Below, one piece after another: positions 9,750-18,593 of a DNA stretch of 64,000 nt; position 1 is the stretch's first letter, and each line of letters opens with the position of its first letter. Below the pieces are notes generated by a model that did no database searches, had not been told where the DNA came from, and saw only the letters and a list, made by a program, of their open reading frames with translations. This stretch comes from an uncultured Shimia sp. (GTDB lineage: Bacteria; Pseudomonadota; Alphaproteobacteria; Rhodobacterales; Rhodobacteraceae). The position numbers and the translations under genes are program-made. The stretch is from NCBI GenBank assembly GCA_937897325.1, contig CALCOY010000014.1:1-64000 (forward strand), given 5' to 3'.

Positions 9750-11047
9750 TCGACAGGCAAGCCGCTTGGCACAGTTTTGGGCACACCCAGACCACCGCGA
9801 AGGCTTTGCTCATCTGTCAGCGCGCCGAGAAAGGCGACTATCAAGGCGATCTCGTCATCCGTCAAAAATATCGGCGTAAGCTGGTTCGCGCTGGCAATGG
9901 CCTTGATCTCGGCTGCGTCCGATAGCGCGCGCAGGTCATCGACGCCGTCAATCTCCGGGAGGACAGCCTGGCTGGGCGCGTACGCCTTCAAAGACCCAAT
10001 TGGATCAAGATGATGGCGAATTATGCCTTCCAGCGTGGCGTGACTGCCTGCATGACCGTACGGCGCCGTGTGTAAAACATTTCGCAACGACGGCGTGCGG
10101 AAGGCATAAGCGTCAGCGGGGTCGCCCGTCACGCGCATACGCCCTGTATCTCGGGAATGTGTTTCAAAGCGTCCCGCCTTGCCAGGGCCGATCTGCGGGA
10201 CAGCGATCGCGTGAAAGGCGTGGTCGGTCTGGAACTGGCCCGAATGGCATGTGGCGCAGGTCGCCTTGCCGTAGAAAAGTTGCATACCCTGCATCTGTTC
10301 AGCGTTTAGTCTGCCGACACCGCGCAGATAAAGGTCAAAGAGACTGTTGTCAGCGCGCCATTCAAAAGCGACGAAGGCCGCTATGGCATCCGAAATGTCA
10401 GTGAAACGGACGGGTTTTTTCCCAATAACGCCATCAAAGCGCGCACGATATTCAGGTATCGACTCAACGCGTTTGGACAGGATGTCCCAGGCACCTCCCT
10501 CGCCGGTCAGAAGACCCTGACGCACGGCCTGAGCCACGTCATTTTCGGAATAATGCCCGGCCATTTCATCGGGCGAGAGGACCGGGAACATCGTCTGAGC
10601 AGAAAGCAGATTGGCAAAGCCCGCCTCCATCTCTGCACCCAACGGCGTGCGGATGCCGCTTGGGCGCTCTGGATCCGCTTCAAGCCGACCGTCGTGAAAA
10701 AACACGTTGAATTCGGATGCACCCAGATTAAAGAGCGCGGGAGCATTGCGGGGAATACGTTGTTCCGGTGGGTTTTTCTTATCGACGACCCGATCAGTGC
10801 CAAGCCCCACACCGCCGTCACCCAGTCCCAGAGACAGGCCATCGGCGGTGGCGTGTTTCGGGTGGTGGCAGGTTGCACACGAGACAGCCTTGTTGCCCGA
10901 CAGGATCGGGTCATAGAACAGCAATCGCCCAAGCTCAACCTGCGCGCTGTCAACAGACATGAACTCCGCGTCGGCCACAGGAAGGTCCGCACAAGCGACC
11001 CTGGCCAGACACAGGAAGGCCAAGCAGCTAGACGAAGCGGTTGACAT
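9743..11047 (-). CDS. MauG-like di-haem cytochrome c peroxidase family protein
   Basis: A 434-residue exported c-type cytochrome with two haem-binding CxxCH motifs, CATCH at residues 57-61 and again near 261-265, in the arrangement of bacterial cytochrome c peroxidases and MauG enzymes. A short N-terminal hydrophobic segment ending near ACA is the likely signal. Such enzymes reduce peroxide or oxidise protein side chains in the periplasm. The start codon lies inside the last codons of xylA (20-bp overlap) with a TGGAG ribosome site, so it is the third gene of the xylB-xylA operon. This coupling to sugar catabolism is unusual; its partner may be the convergent CRTAC1-like protein. Confidence 0.88.
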   Translation of the reverse strand: MSTASSSCLAFLCLARVACADLPVADAEFMSVDSAQVELGRLLFYDPILSGNKAVSCATCHHPKHATADGLSLGLGDGGVGLGTDRVVDKKNPPEQRIPRNAPALFNLGASEFNVFFHDGRLEADPERPSGIRTPLGAEMEAGFANLLSAQTMFPVLSPDEMAGHYSENDVAQAVRQGLLTGEGGAWDILSKRVESIPEYRARFDGVIGKKPVRFTDISDAIAAFVAFEWRADNSLFDLYLRGVGRLNAEQMQGMQLFYGKATCATCHSGQFQTDHAFHAIAVPQIGPGKAGRFETHSRDTGRMRVTGDPADAYAFRTPSLRNVLHTAPYGHAGSHATLEGIIRHHLDPIGSLKAYAPSQAVLPEIDGVDDLRALSDAAEIKAIASANQLTPIFLTDDEIALIVAFLGALTDEQSLRGGLGVPKTVPSGLPVDQ

Positions 11048-12335
11048 AATTCTCCAGGATCTCCTGTTGGCCAGAGCGCGGCTGCGGATCGATTTTGCCC
11101 GAAATTACATCGGCTGCTATCGTGCTCAGGTCACCTTGCAGCATGGATTTTGCCCTGGCTGTGTCCCAGTCGGCATAGCGGGTCGACAAGGCCTCTTCCA
11201 ATCCGCCGTCTTCGAGCATGGCGGCGGCTGCATTCAGCCCGCGCGCGCAGACGTCCATCGCACCAACATGAGCAGCGACTAAATCCACGGGATCAAGCGA
11301 CTGGCGGCGTAGCTTTGCGTCGAAGTTGGTGCCGCCCGTGCCCAAACCACCGGCCTTTAGGATGTGATAATAGGTGAGCGCCACCTCGGGTACGTTGTTG
11401 GGGAATTGGTCGGTGTCCCAGCCGGACTGGTAATCGTTCCGGTTCATGTCTATGGAGCCCAGCATCCCCTCGGATGCTGCAACAGCGATTTCATGTTCGA
11501 ATGAATGGCCTGCGAGGATTGCATGACCCTGCTCGAGGTTCAGCTTCACCTCCCCTTCCAGCCCATACTTGCGAAGGAAACCAATGCAGGTAGCCGCGTC
11601 ATAGTCATATTGATGTTTGGAGGGTTCCTGCGGCTTAGGTTCTACGAGGATCGTGCCTTCGAAACCGATCTTGTGCTTGTAGTCGACGACCATGCTTAGG
11701 AACCGGCCCATATGGTCAAGCTCGCGCCCCATGTCAGTGTTTAACAGCGTCTCATAGCCTTCCCGCCCGCCCCAGAGGACGTAGTTCTGACCGCCCAGCT
11801 TATGGGTCGCATCCATGCAAGACTTCACGGTCGCGGCGGCATAGGCAAAAACGTCCGGATCCGGGTTGGTCGAAGCGCCCGCCATCCACCGGCGGTGGCT
11901 GAACATGTTTGCCGTGCCCCAAAGGCAATCGATCTTCTGGTCTTCCATCTTAGCGCCGAAATAGTCGGTAATCTCGTCCAGCCGCGCAAGGCTTTCGGCG
12001 AAGGTTGCGGCCTCGGGGCGGATATCGACATCGTGCCAGCAGAAGAAAGGCACGCCGAGAATGCCAAACATCTCGAATGCGACATCTGCCTTCATCTTGG
12101 CACGACCCATATCATCCTGTGGATGCCAAGGGCGGACAAATGTCGGCCCCCCGAAAGGATCCCCCCCCTCCCACGCGAAGGAGTGCCAGTAGGCCACGGC
12201 AAAGCGCAAATGGTCTTTCATCCGTTTGCCCATGATCAGCGCGTCCCCGTCGTAGTGGCTGTAGGCTAGTGGATTGGTGCTGTTTTCGCCTTCAAATTGG
12301 ATGGGGTCGATGCCGTCGAAAAAACCAGTTGTCAT
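11028..12335 (-). CDS. xylA: Xylose isomerase
   Basis: A 435-residue class II xylose isomerase converting D-xylose to D-xylulose in the cytoplasm with two divalent metals. The active-site stretches [11 protein letters not shown] (catalytic His), [32 protein letters not shown] and GSIDMNRND with GWDTDQFP carry the expected metal ligands. The length is normal for class II enzymes. The start overlaps the xylB stop by 4 bases, and the stop lies inside the start of the di-haem peroxidase gene, so the three genes form a tightly coupled operon. Induction by xylose through the ROK regulator is likely. Confidence 0.97.
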   Translation of the reverse strand: MTTGFFDGIDPIQFEGENSTNPLAYSHYDGDALIMGKRMKDHLRFAVAYWHSFAWEGGDPFGGPTFVRPWHPQDDMGRAKMKADVAFEMFGILGVPFFCWHDVDIRPEAATFAESLARLDEITDYFGAKMEDQKIDCLWGTANMFSHRRWMAGASTNPDPDVFAYAAATVKSCMDATHKLGGQNYVLWGGREGYETLLNTDMGRELDHMGRFLSMVVDYKHKIGFEGTILVEPKPQEPSKHQYDYDAATCIGFLRKYGLEGEVKLNLEQGHAILAGHSFEHEIAVAASEGMLGSIDMNRNDYQSGWDTDQFPNNVPEVALTYYHILKAGGLGTGGTNFDAKLRRQSLDPVDLVAAHVGAMDVCARGLNAAAAMLEDGGLEEALSTRYADWDTARAKSMLQGDLSTIAADVISGKIDPQPRSGQQEILENYVNRFV

Positions 12336-13783
12336 TGCAGTGCCTTCAAGTGGGAATAGCCGTTTTTGTAGGAGTGGTAAGCGTCCTCGAACGCCAGGCG
12401 CAGATCGGCATCGGGCAGGATCTTTTCGGCGATCTTGGGTTTGGTCATGATGTCTTGCGGGGTGACGCCGGTCACGCCGCTGATCGCCAGCCTCGCCGCC
12501 CCCATAGCCGCGCCGAACTCGCCTTGTGCAGGCCGTTCCAGCGGCAGATCAAGGGCTGTAGAAAGCATCTTTGTCCACAGTGTCGATCTTGTGCCGCCGC
12601 CGATGGCCAATGCGCTGGCGAGTTCGACACCCGTTGATTTAAGCGCCTCGTAACTGTCGCGTAGCGCGAAACATACACCCTCCATTACCGCCTTCGTCAG
12701 GCTTTTCGCATCGCTGCCAGCACCTACACCGGCGAATCCTGCACGAATGACGCTGTCATTGTGGGGTGTACGTTCGCCCGAAAGGTATGGAAAAAATCGC
12801 AGCGGGCCTGGTGCTCTAATATCCTCGCCCAAGGCCGCGGTGAGTGTTTGCGGGCTCTGCCCGGTGATCCCAGCCAGCCAGTTCAGATTGTCGGTCGCGG
12901 CCAAAACCACGCCCATCTGATACCAGCGATCGGGCACGGCATGGCAGAAGGTGTGGACTGCACTGTCGGGCGCGGGTGCATAACGGTTCCTCCCCGCCAG
13001 CATGACCCCGGAAGTACCCAATGAGACGAAAGCCTCGCCCTCGCCCATGGTGCCGACCCCACATGCGGCAGCTGCATTGTCAGCCCCGCCGGCGACGACC
13101 TGCACGCCGCGCGGCAGACCAAGTATTTCAGCGATGTCAGCGCGGATTTCCCCAACGACAGCGTTGCCTTCGACCAACGCTGGCATCTGATCGGGGCGCA
13201 TACCGCTTGCCTTGATCGTCGTGTCAGACCAGGCCCGTGCACCGGTGTCGAGCCATGACGTACCGGCGGCGTCCGACATTTCCGAAACACGCTGTCCCGT
13301 CAGCCAGAACACCAGGTAGTCCTTGGGTAACAGGACCATCGCCACCCGTCCAAAAAGGTCAGGCTCACACCGGGCCATCCAAGTAAGCTTCGGGGCGGTG
13401 AACCCAGGGAAAACAATGTTTCCGCTGATTTCGCGGACATTGTCTGCTTTGTCCAGAGCCGCTGCCTCCATATGCGATCGCGTATCGTTCCATAGGATGC
13501 AAGGCCGCAGAACGGCACCGTCTGCATCAAGGACGGTCGCACCATGCATGTGGCCGGAAAACGCAACACCCTGCAAAGCGGCCATTTCCTTAGGACGGGC
13601 CTTGGCCAACTCTGCAAGGACGCTCTTGCAAGCGTTGATCCAGTCGGCAGGATCCTGTTCGCTCCACCCGTCATGAGGATGGCTGACGCCATAATGCGCT
13701 TCTGCCAAGCCGCGGACAGCACCATCCGAACCAACCAGCAAGGCGCGCAGGCCAGACGTGCCCAGATCCAGACCGATGAACAT
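12332..13783 (-). CDS. xylB: Xylulokinase
   Basis: A 483-residue FGGY-family kinase that makes D-xylulose 5-phosphate from xylulose and ATP. The N-terminal phosphate motif [14 protein letters not shown], the FSGHMHGA substrate segment, the [15 protein letters not shown] region and the C-terminal [13 protein letters not shown] motif identify xylulokinase. A strong GGGGAGG ribosome site precedes the ATG. It is the first gene of the xylB-xylA-peroxidase operon and is divergent from the epimerase gene; the intergenic region holds the second candidate XylR operator, which overlaps a TTGACA on the minus strand (13828-13833). Confidence 0.96.
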   Translation of the reverse strand: MFIGLDLGTSGLRALLVGSDGAVRGLAEAHYGVSHPHDGWSEQDPADWINACKSVLAELAKARPKEMAALQGVAFSGHMHGATVLDADGAVLRPCILWNDTRSHMEAAALDKADNVREISGNIVFPGFTAPKLTWMARCEPDLFGRVAMVLLPKDYLVFWLTGQRVSEMSDAAGTSWLDTGARAWSDTTIKASGMRPDQMPALVEGNAVVGEIRADIAEILGLPRGVQVVAGGADNAAAACGVGTMGEGEAFVSLGTSGVMLAGRNRYAPAPDSAVHTFCHAVPDRWYQMGVVLAATDNLNWLAGITGQSPQTLTAALGEDIRAPGPLRFFPYLSGERTPHNDSVIRAGFAGVGAGSDAKSLTKAVMEGVCFALRDSYEALKSTGVELASALAIGGGTRSTLWTKMLSTALDLPLERPAQGEFGAAMGAARLAISGVTGVTPQDIMTKPKIAEKILPDADLRLAFEDAYHSYKNGYSHLKALQ

Positions 13784-13820
13784 GTTTCCTCCCCTTCTCG
13801 ACCACCTTGCCCGCCGGTTA

Positions 13821-13840
13821 ATTCGATTGTCAAATTAAAT
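13821..13840. promoter_or_regulatory. Candidate XylR (ROK) operator 2
   Basis: ATTCGATTGTCAAATTAAAT lies between divergent xylB and the epimerase gene and differs from the xylF/xylR site at only three central positions. It overlaps a TTGACA on the xylB strand, so a bound repressor would block polymerase there. It may also act on the divergent epimerase-rpe unit. Confidence 0.6.
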
Positions 13841-13902
13841 CATATCGGTCTGGTCTTTTTGGATCTGATGCGCCAAGGAACAGCAAGGGAAAGGACGGCC
13901 GC

Positions 13903-14904
13903 ATGCCTCGGACTGCACTTGTGACCGGCGCGGCCGGTTTCATTGGATTTTACTGCTGCAAGGCGCTGTTGAACGCGGACTGGAAGGTTGTCGGCATCGA
14001 CGCATTGACCGACTACTACGAGATAAGACTGAAGCAAAAGCGCCGGGACATGCTGCTGGATGACGCCCACTTTCAGTTCATTGAACACCGGATCGAGACC
14101 CCAGGTCTGCTCAAAGACCTCTTTGCTGAACACAATTTCGATGCAGTGATTCATCTCGCAGCGCAAGCGGGCGTGCGCCATTCCATCGACGCACCCCGAA
14201 CCTACATCGCCGCCAATATCGAAGGCACGTTCGAACTGCTCGAGGCTGCCCGCACCCATCCGCCTGATCACATGCTGCTGGCCTCAAGTTCGAGCGTTTA
14301 TGGGGGCAACGCCAAGATGCCCTATGCCGAAACGGACAAGACCGACTGCCAGATGTCATTCTATGGTGCGACCAAGAAAGCGACAGAGACCTTCGCCCAA
14401 AGCTACGCGCATCTCTACGACCTGCCGATCACAATGTTCCGCTTTTTCACTGTTTACGGACCGTGGGGGCGGCCAGACATGGCGCATTTCAAGTTTACGC
14501 GCGCAATCCTCGCCGACGATCTTATCAATGTCTACAATCACGGGCAAATGCAGCGCGATTTCACCTATATCGACGATCTGGTTTGTAGGCTGATGGATCT
14601 GATCGACGTTGTGCCAGGCGGTGTGCCCGTGACGGGTGACAGCCTCTCACCCCTCGGCCCCTACAGGATCGTCAATATTGGGAATGGGGCGCCGGTAAAA
14701 TTGCTGGACTTCATTGCTGCCATCGAAGAGGCCACAGGTCGCAAGGCCACGATGCGCATGCAGGAGATGCAGCCGGGCGACGTACCTGCGACTTGGGCGG
14801 ATACGACATTGCTAGAGACATTGACGGGCCGCCGTCCTCGGACGCCTCTGAATGTGGGCATCAAGGCATTTGTCGATTGGTACCACAACTACTACCATGT
14901 TTGA
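13903..14904 (+). CDS. NAD-dependent nucleotide-sugar epimerase (UDP-glucuronate 4-epimerase type)
   Basis: A 333-residue extended short-chain dehydrogenase. The Rossmann motif TGAAGFIGFYCCKAL lies at the N-terminus, the active site is SSSSVYGG plus the catalytic pair in FYGATKKATE (Tyr near 153, Lys four later), and RFFTVYGPWGRPDMA with RDFTYIDD are characteristic of UDP-glucuronate 4-epimerases making UDP-galacturonate for surface polysaccharide. UDP-glucose 4-epimerase is a less likely alternative. It is divergent from xylB and followed after 16 bases by rpe, so the two are probably one transcript. Its product could feed the glycan operon at 38.7-46.0 kb, but this is inference. Confidence 0.85.
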   Translation: MPRTALVTGAAGFIGFYCCKALLNADWKVVGIDALTDYYEIRLKQKRRDMLLDDAHFQFIEHRIETPGLLKDLFAEHNFDAVIHLAAQAGVRHSIDAPRTYIAANIEGTFELLEAARTHPPDHMLLASSSSVYGGNAKMPYAETDKTDCQMSFYGATKKATETFAQSYAHLYDLPITMFRFFTVYGPWGRPDMAHFKFTRAILADDLINVYNHGQMQRDFTYIDDLVCRLMDLIDVVPGGVPVTGDSLSPLGPYRIVNIGNGAPVKLLDFIAAIEEATGRKATMRMQEMQPGDVPATWADTTLLETLTGRRPRTPLNVGIKAFVDWYHNYYHV

Positions 14905-14920
14905 GAAAGAGAGAACTTCC

Positions 14921-15610
14921 ATGTCGTTCGACCGTTCCATCAAAATCGCGCCGTCGATCCTTGCCTCCGATTTCGCGAATTTCGGTGCGGAATGCACGGC
15001 TGTCGAGGCAGAGGGGGCGGACTGGATCCACGTGGATGTGATGGACGGGCACTTTGTGCCCAATATCACCTTTGGCCCGTCAACTTGCGCGGCGATCCGA
15101 CCGCATATCAAGGGCGTTATGGACGTACATCTGATGATCGCGCCCGTCGATCCTTACATCGACGCTTTTGCGGAAGCTGGCGCGGACGTGCTAACGGCTC
15201 ATATCGAAGCAGGCCCGCATATCCACAGAACACTGCAGGCAATCCGCGCTGCGGGTATGAAGGCCGGTGTGGCGCTCAACCCGGGCACCCCCGCCGAGGC
15301 TGTGGCCGAAGTTTTGGACATCGCAGACCTGGTCTGCGTGATGACGGTGAACCCCGGCTTCGGGGGGCAGAGATTTATCGATATGCGTGATAAGATCAGG
15401 GCGCTGCGCGCGCTGATCGGCGACCGACCTGTCCACATTGAAATCGACGGGGGGGTCGATCCCATGACAGCCCCGCTGGTCGCTGAGGCCGGGGCGAACG
15501 TGCTTGTCGCAGGGTCCGCCGTTTTCAAGGACGGGTCGGTTCAGAATTCCAGCCCTTATGGAGCGAACATCAAAGCAATACGGGCGGCCGCGGAGGGCGT
15601 CTGGACATAA
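14921..15610 (+). CDS. rpe: Ribulose-phosphate 3-epimerase
   Basis: A 229-residue TIM-barrel enzyme interconverting ribulose 5-phosphate and xylulose 5-phosphate. The signatures APSILASDFANF, HVDVMDGHFVPNITFGP, VHLMI, VMTVNPGFGGQ and EIDGGVD supply the metal-binding His and Asp residues and the phosphate loop. I chose the ATG at 14921, which has a GAGAAAGAGAG-rich leader and matches the usual N-terminus; an upstream in-frame ATG would lie inside the epimerase gene. It links xylulose 5-phosphate from XylB to the pentose phosphate pathway or Calvin cycle, so its place beside the xylose operon makes metabolic sense. Confidence 0.95.
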   Translation: MSFDRSIKIAPSILASDFANFGAECTAVEAEGADWIHVDVMDGHFVPNITFGPSTCAAIRPHIKGVMDVHLMIAPVDPYIDAFAEAGADVLTAHIEAGPHIHRTLQAIRAAGMKAGVALNPGTPAEAVAEVLDIADLVCVMTVNPGFGGQRFIDMRDKIRALRALIGDRPVHIEIDGGVDPMTAPLVAEAGANVLVAGSAVFKDGSVQNSSPYGANIKAIRAAAEGVWT

Positions 15611-15611
15611 A

Positions 15612-15630
15612 TTGGGCATGTCGCCCACCC
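15612..15630 (-). repeat. REP-like element downstream of rpe
   Basis: Read on the minus strand this is GGGTGGGCGACATGCCCAAT, a hairpin with GGGC/GCCC arms. It shares the GGGTGGGCGACA core with the element between xylF and xylH. It sits directly after the rpe stop codon. Confidence 0.4.
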
Positions 15631-15647
15631 TCAGCAAGGAGATGACA

Positions 15648-16199
15648 ATGGCAACACCCCCTGTCTGTGATTTTGGCTGGCCCGCGCCGGATTTCTCTCT
15701 CCCAGCAACGGACGGAAAGACCTACGCACTAAGGGACATCGCAGGTCGAAGTGGCACCTTGGTCATGTTCATCTGCAACCACTGCCCCTACGTGCTTGCC
15801 ATTATTGACCGGATTAATCGTGATGCCAAAGACCTCCTAGATCTCGGCATCGGCGTGGGGGCGATCTGTTCGAATGACGCGCAGAGCTACCCGGCAGACA
15901 GTTTCGAGAACATGCAGAAGCTGGCGGCGCAGCAAGGCTTTGGCTTTCCCTATCTGCATGACGAGGGACAGTCCATCGCCCGCGCCTATGACGCGGCCTG
16001 CACGCCGGATTTCTTTGGGTTCAACGCGGATCTGCAGCTCCAGTATCGCGGGCGGCTCGACGCGTCTCGTGCCCAAGCCGGGCCTGCCGATCTGCGCCGT
16101 GATCTCTTTGAAGCTATGAAGAAGATCGCCCATACCGGCGAAGGACCGCTGGATCAGATCCCGTCCATGGGCTGTTCAATCAAATGGAAAGCTGCCTGA
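15648..16199 (+). CDS. Thioredoxin-like (AhpC/TSA-type) protein
   Basis: A 183-residue thioredoxin-fold protein. The peroxiredoxin-like start PAPDFSLPATDGKTYALRDI leads to the redox motif CNHCPYV at residues about 42-45, a CxxC that could catalyse disulphide exchange. A late cysteine occurs in MGCSIKW. The family is usually annotated as thioredoxin family or putative peroxiredoxin without a known substrate. There is no signal peptide, so it should be cytoplasmic. The ATG at 15648 is chosen because AAGGAG ends 6 bases upstream; the ATG at 15642 abuts that site. It follows rpe by 37 bases and may be cotranscribed. Confidence 0.8.
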   Translation: MATPPVCDFGWPAPDFSLPATDGKTYALRDIAGRSGTLVMFICNHCPYVLAIIDRINRDAKDLLDLGIGVGAICSNDAQSYPADSFENMQKLAAQQGFGFPYLHDEGQSIARAYDAACTPDFFGFNADLQLQYRGRLDASRAQAGPADLRRDLFEAMKKIAHTGEGPLDQIPSMGCSIKWKAA

Positions 16200-16208
16200 G
16201 CCGCGCGA

Positions 16209-16658
16209 TCAATCCTGCGAAGCGGCCCGCGCGATTTGCTGCAATGCTGCCTTTAATCGGGCAAAACTCGCCTGCCCAAGCTCGCGCTCCATCTCAGTCT
16301 CGATTTGCCGTTTTACGTCATTTGCGATCCCGGCCGCCTCTTGTCCCTTGTCACTAAGGTATACACGCTTGCGTCTTGCGTCATCGGGGTCGCCTTGCCG
16401 TTTGATGACACCTTCTTTGGTAAGATGATCAAGGTGCTGCTGGACGGCTTGTTTTGTAAGCCCGGATTTCTGCACCAGCACGTTCTGCGCAATCCCGCCG
16501 GGGCCAATGTACTGTATCAGTCCACCGCGCGCCTCGGCAACCCAAGGACAACCGTTTTCCAGCATCAGTGTGTGAAACCTGTCCTTCCAACGGGCAAAGG
16601 CCAGTGCGAGATCCCAACCGATATGGTCGATAAGTTCAGATTTTGACACAGCCGTCAT
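16209..16658 (-). CDS. MarR-family transcriptional regulator
   Basis: A 149-residue winged-helix regulator. The DNA-binding region (about residues 55-105) includes GGIAQNVLVQKSGLTKQAVQ as the recognition segment and DPDDARRKRVYLSDKG as the wing, as in MarR proteins with the DxRxK/R signature. Two perfect 15-bp palindromes lie within 62 bases of its start and are probably its own operators. The gene is divergent from a small conserved-looking gene, which is its most likely target. No ribosome site is evident; GTG at 16661 is an alternative start. The ligand is unknown. Confidence 0.87.
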   Translation of the reverse strand: MTAVSKSELIDHIGWDLALAFARWKDRFHTLMLENGCPWVAEARGGLIQYIGPGGIAQNVLVQKSGLTKQAVQQHLDHLTKEGVIKRQGDPDDARRKRVYLSDKGQEAAGIANDVKRQIETEMERELGQASFARLKAALQQIARAASQD

Positions 16659-16669
16659 CACTCATATTG

Positions 16670-16684
16670 GTCAAGCATCTTGAC
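16670..16684. promoter_or_regulatory. MarR operator, proximal palindrome
   Basis: GTCAAGCATCTTGAC is a perfect inverted repeat with 6-bp arms and a 3-bp centre, 11 bases upstream of the MarR gene start. It overlaps the -35 box of the divergent promoter. Confidence 0.75.
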
Positions 16685-16707
16685 AGATATAGCAGATCCG
16701 ATATTGT
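16680..16707 (+). promoter_or_regulatory. Promoter of the small gene at 16779
   Basis: A TTGACA (-35) at 16680-16685 and TATTGT (-10) at 16702-16707 are separated by 16 bases. The -35 box overlaps the first palindrome and the -10 box the second, so a MarR dimer on either would block initiation. Confidence 0.55.
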
Positions 16708-16720
16708 CAAGATACTTGAC
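16706..16720. promoter_or_regulatory. MarR operator, distal palindrome
   Basis: GTCAAGATACTTGAC repeats the same perfect 6-bp arms with a different 3-bp centre. Its centre is 36 bp from that of the first site. Confidence 0.75.
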
Positions 16721-16778
16721 TACATGATGAGGGCAAGGCCGCCTTCTCCGCTAAAAAGAAAACAGGAAAGGATCCCAA

Positions 16779-17093
16779 ATGGGTATTCTCGAAAATGTTG
16801 TGCTCACAGTGCTGATGATCGGCAACACACACTACGTCGACGTCAATCAGTCCGCAGATGCAATCATCTACTATCCCTCAGAGACCGTCGCCCATATGAC
16901 GCTGCCGGGTCAGGCACCCCTCAAAGGGACCGTGACAATGCAGTCTGGCGGTTACCATGTCGCGTGGGAGGAAGGACCCGCGGGCGACTGGAAAATCCGT
17001 TACGAGGCGGGAACCTTTACTTACGTCGGACCGGACGGCGAAGATGCTGGCACGATCACCAAGATCGTCCCCGGAAATCCCGAAGGGTACTGA
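16779..17093 (+). CDS. Small hypothetical protein controlled by MarR operators
   Basis: A 104-residue protein I do not recognise. It is soluble-looking with no signal peptide, rich in beta-forming stretches (TVTMQSGGYHVAWEEGPAGD, then WKIRYEAGTFTYVGPDG). An AAGGA ribosome site lies 6 bases before the ATG. Its promoter overlaps two perfect palindromes shared with the divergent MarR gene, which makes it the prime candidate for MarR regulation and hence possibly for a response to a small organic molecule. The stop is 9 bases from the convergent CoA-ligase stop. Confidence 0.75.
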   Translation: MGILENVVLTVLMIGNTHYVDVNQSADAIIYYPSETVAHMTLPGQAPLKGTVTMQSGGYHVAWEEGPAGDWKIRYEAGTFTYVGPDGEDAGTITKIVPGNPEGY

Positions 17094-17102
17094 TCCATAG
17101 GG

Positions 17103-18593
17103 TCAAAGCTGATCGGCAAAGTGATTGAGCAAACGATGTTTTAGGATCTTGCCGGTCGGCGCGGCGGGCAGATCTTTGGCAAGGATGATCCGTTTGGGAC
17201 GTTTGTACCCAGCAAGGCGGTCCTTGACGAAGCTGCGCAGGTCGCCTTCGGTCAGAGTGCAGGTGTCGCTGACCATGCAAAAGGCCAGGACTTCCTCATC
17301 GCCCGCAATACGTCGACCAATCACAGCCGCCTGCACGATGTCAGGATGATCGTTGAGCGCCGCCTCCACCTCGGGCGGGTAGACATTAAATCCGCCGTGA
17401 ATGATCAGTTCCTTCGAGCGGCCAAGTATATGAAGGAAACCCGCATCGTCGAACTTGCCCAGATCGCCGGTGCGCATCCATCCATTCGCGTCTAACACCT
17501 CATCAGTGGCCTCCAGATTCCGATAGTAACCCTTCATAACGTGCGGCCCGCGTGTCAGCACCTCGCCCTCACCATCGCCGCCGCCGGGCAGACTTTCGTC
17601 GATCCGGAGCTCGACCCCAGGCAGGGCAGGCCCGACTGAGACATCCGGCACACCGATCGGGTTGCGCGTGGCACTGATGCCGGCTGTCGTTTCGGTCATG
17701 CCATAGCCATTCTGAATAGCGACATTGTAAAACGCCTCGGCTTCCCGCTTCCACGTTGGATCTAGGGGTGCTGCGCCGGACGACACATAGCGCAGGGTTT
17801 CCGAGCCGAGCTTGGCCAAACCTTTGCCCTTTACATGCGCCATCAGGACCGCATGCATCTGCGGTACGCCTGAAAAGAGCGTTACACCATCACGCAAGGC
17901 GTCATAGAGCTTGGCCACGTCAAAGCGGGGTTCCAGCCGGACGAAAGCACCTTCGCTTACGGCAGCAACCACCACAGAGCAAAGACCGAACACATGCGTG
18001 ATCGGCAGCACACCATAGACGACGTCATCCTGCGTCATGCCACGCAGCGTAGCGGAGGTCATGCCTCCGAAGCGCACATTGGCATGGGTCAGCATGACAC
18101 CCTTCGGTTCGCCCGTCGTTCCGGTTGTGTAAAGCAGGATGGCGACGTCTTCGCTGTCCGCGTCCGGGTTGCTGCCGAACGGGCAACCGATTTGCACCTC
18201 GCCAAAACCACCTTTCAAAAGCTCGGCCCCCAGGCGTTCCGCATGGGCCATGGCATCGGGTGAGATCTGGGTGGTTAAGATCAATGCAGCGGGCTTTGCG
18301 TGGGCGATGATCTTGTCGACCTCGGCGGGGCTTTGACGGGCATTGACGGGGACAGCAATGGCCCGGAGCCGCAATGCCGCAAAGATCGCGGCCACCGCCG
18401 CAAGGCAGTTTTCCGATAAGATCATGACCCGGTCGCCCGGCTTAAGACCTGTCGCGATCAGGTGCGCTTCCATCTCGGAAACGGCATCGTCGAACGCGGC
18501 ATATGTCCAGCTATGACCAGTCGCATCCGCAAAGGCGCGGGCCTTTGGGCGGGTCGCGACCTGATGCGCCAGAAAGTCATCGACCCGCTGCAT
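17103..18593 (-). CDS. AMP-forming acyl-CoA synthetase
   Basis: A 496-residue member of the ANL superfamily that activates a carboxylic acid via an acyl-AMP to its CoA thioester. The ATP loop is YTTGTTGEPKGVML, followed by NGYGMTET, the TGDLGKFDDAGFLHILGR segment and the C-terminal catalytic lysine context PTGKILKHRLL. The length is normal. It is the last gene of a six-gene acyl-CoA operon and shares one base (TGATG) with the preceding hydratase gene. The specific acid is unknown; the operon partners resemble those for dicarboxylic or alicyclic acid degradation, which would make it PimA-like in role. Confidence 0.88.
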   Translation of the reverse strand: MQRVDDFLAHQVATRPKARAFADATGHSWTYAAFDDAVSEMEAHLIATGLKPGDRVMILSENCLAAVAAIFAALRLRAIAVPVNARQSPAEVDKIIAHAKPAALILTTQISPDAMAHAERLGAELLKGGFGEVQIGCPFGSNPDADSEDVAILLYTTGTTGEPKGVMLTHANVRFGGMTSATLRGMTQDDVVYGVLPITHVFGLCSVVVAAVSEGAFVRLEPRFDVAKLYDALRDGVTLFSGVPQMHAVLMAHVKGKGLAKLGSETLRYVSSGAAPLDPTWKREAEAFYNVAIQNGYGMTETTAGISATRNPIGVPDVSVGPALPGVELRIDESLPGGGDGEGEVLTRGPHVMKGYYRNLEATDEVLDANGWMRTGDLGKFDDAGFLHILGRSKELIIHGGFNVYPPEVEAALNDHPDIVQAAVIGRRIAGDEEVLAFCMVSDTCTLTEGDLRSFVKDRLAGYKRPKRIILAKDLPAAPTGKILKHRLLNHFADQL

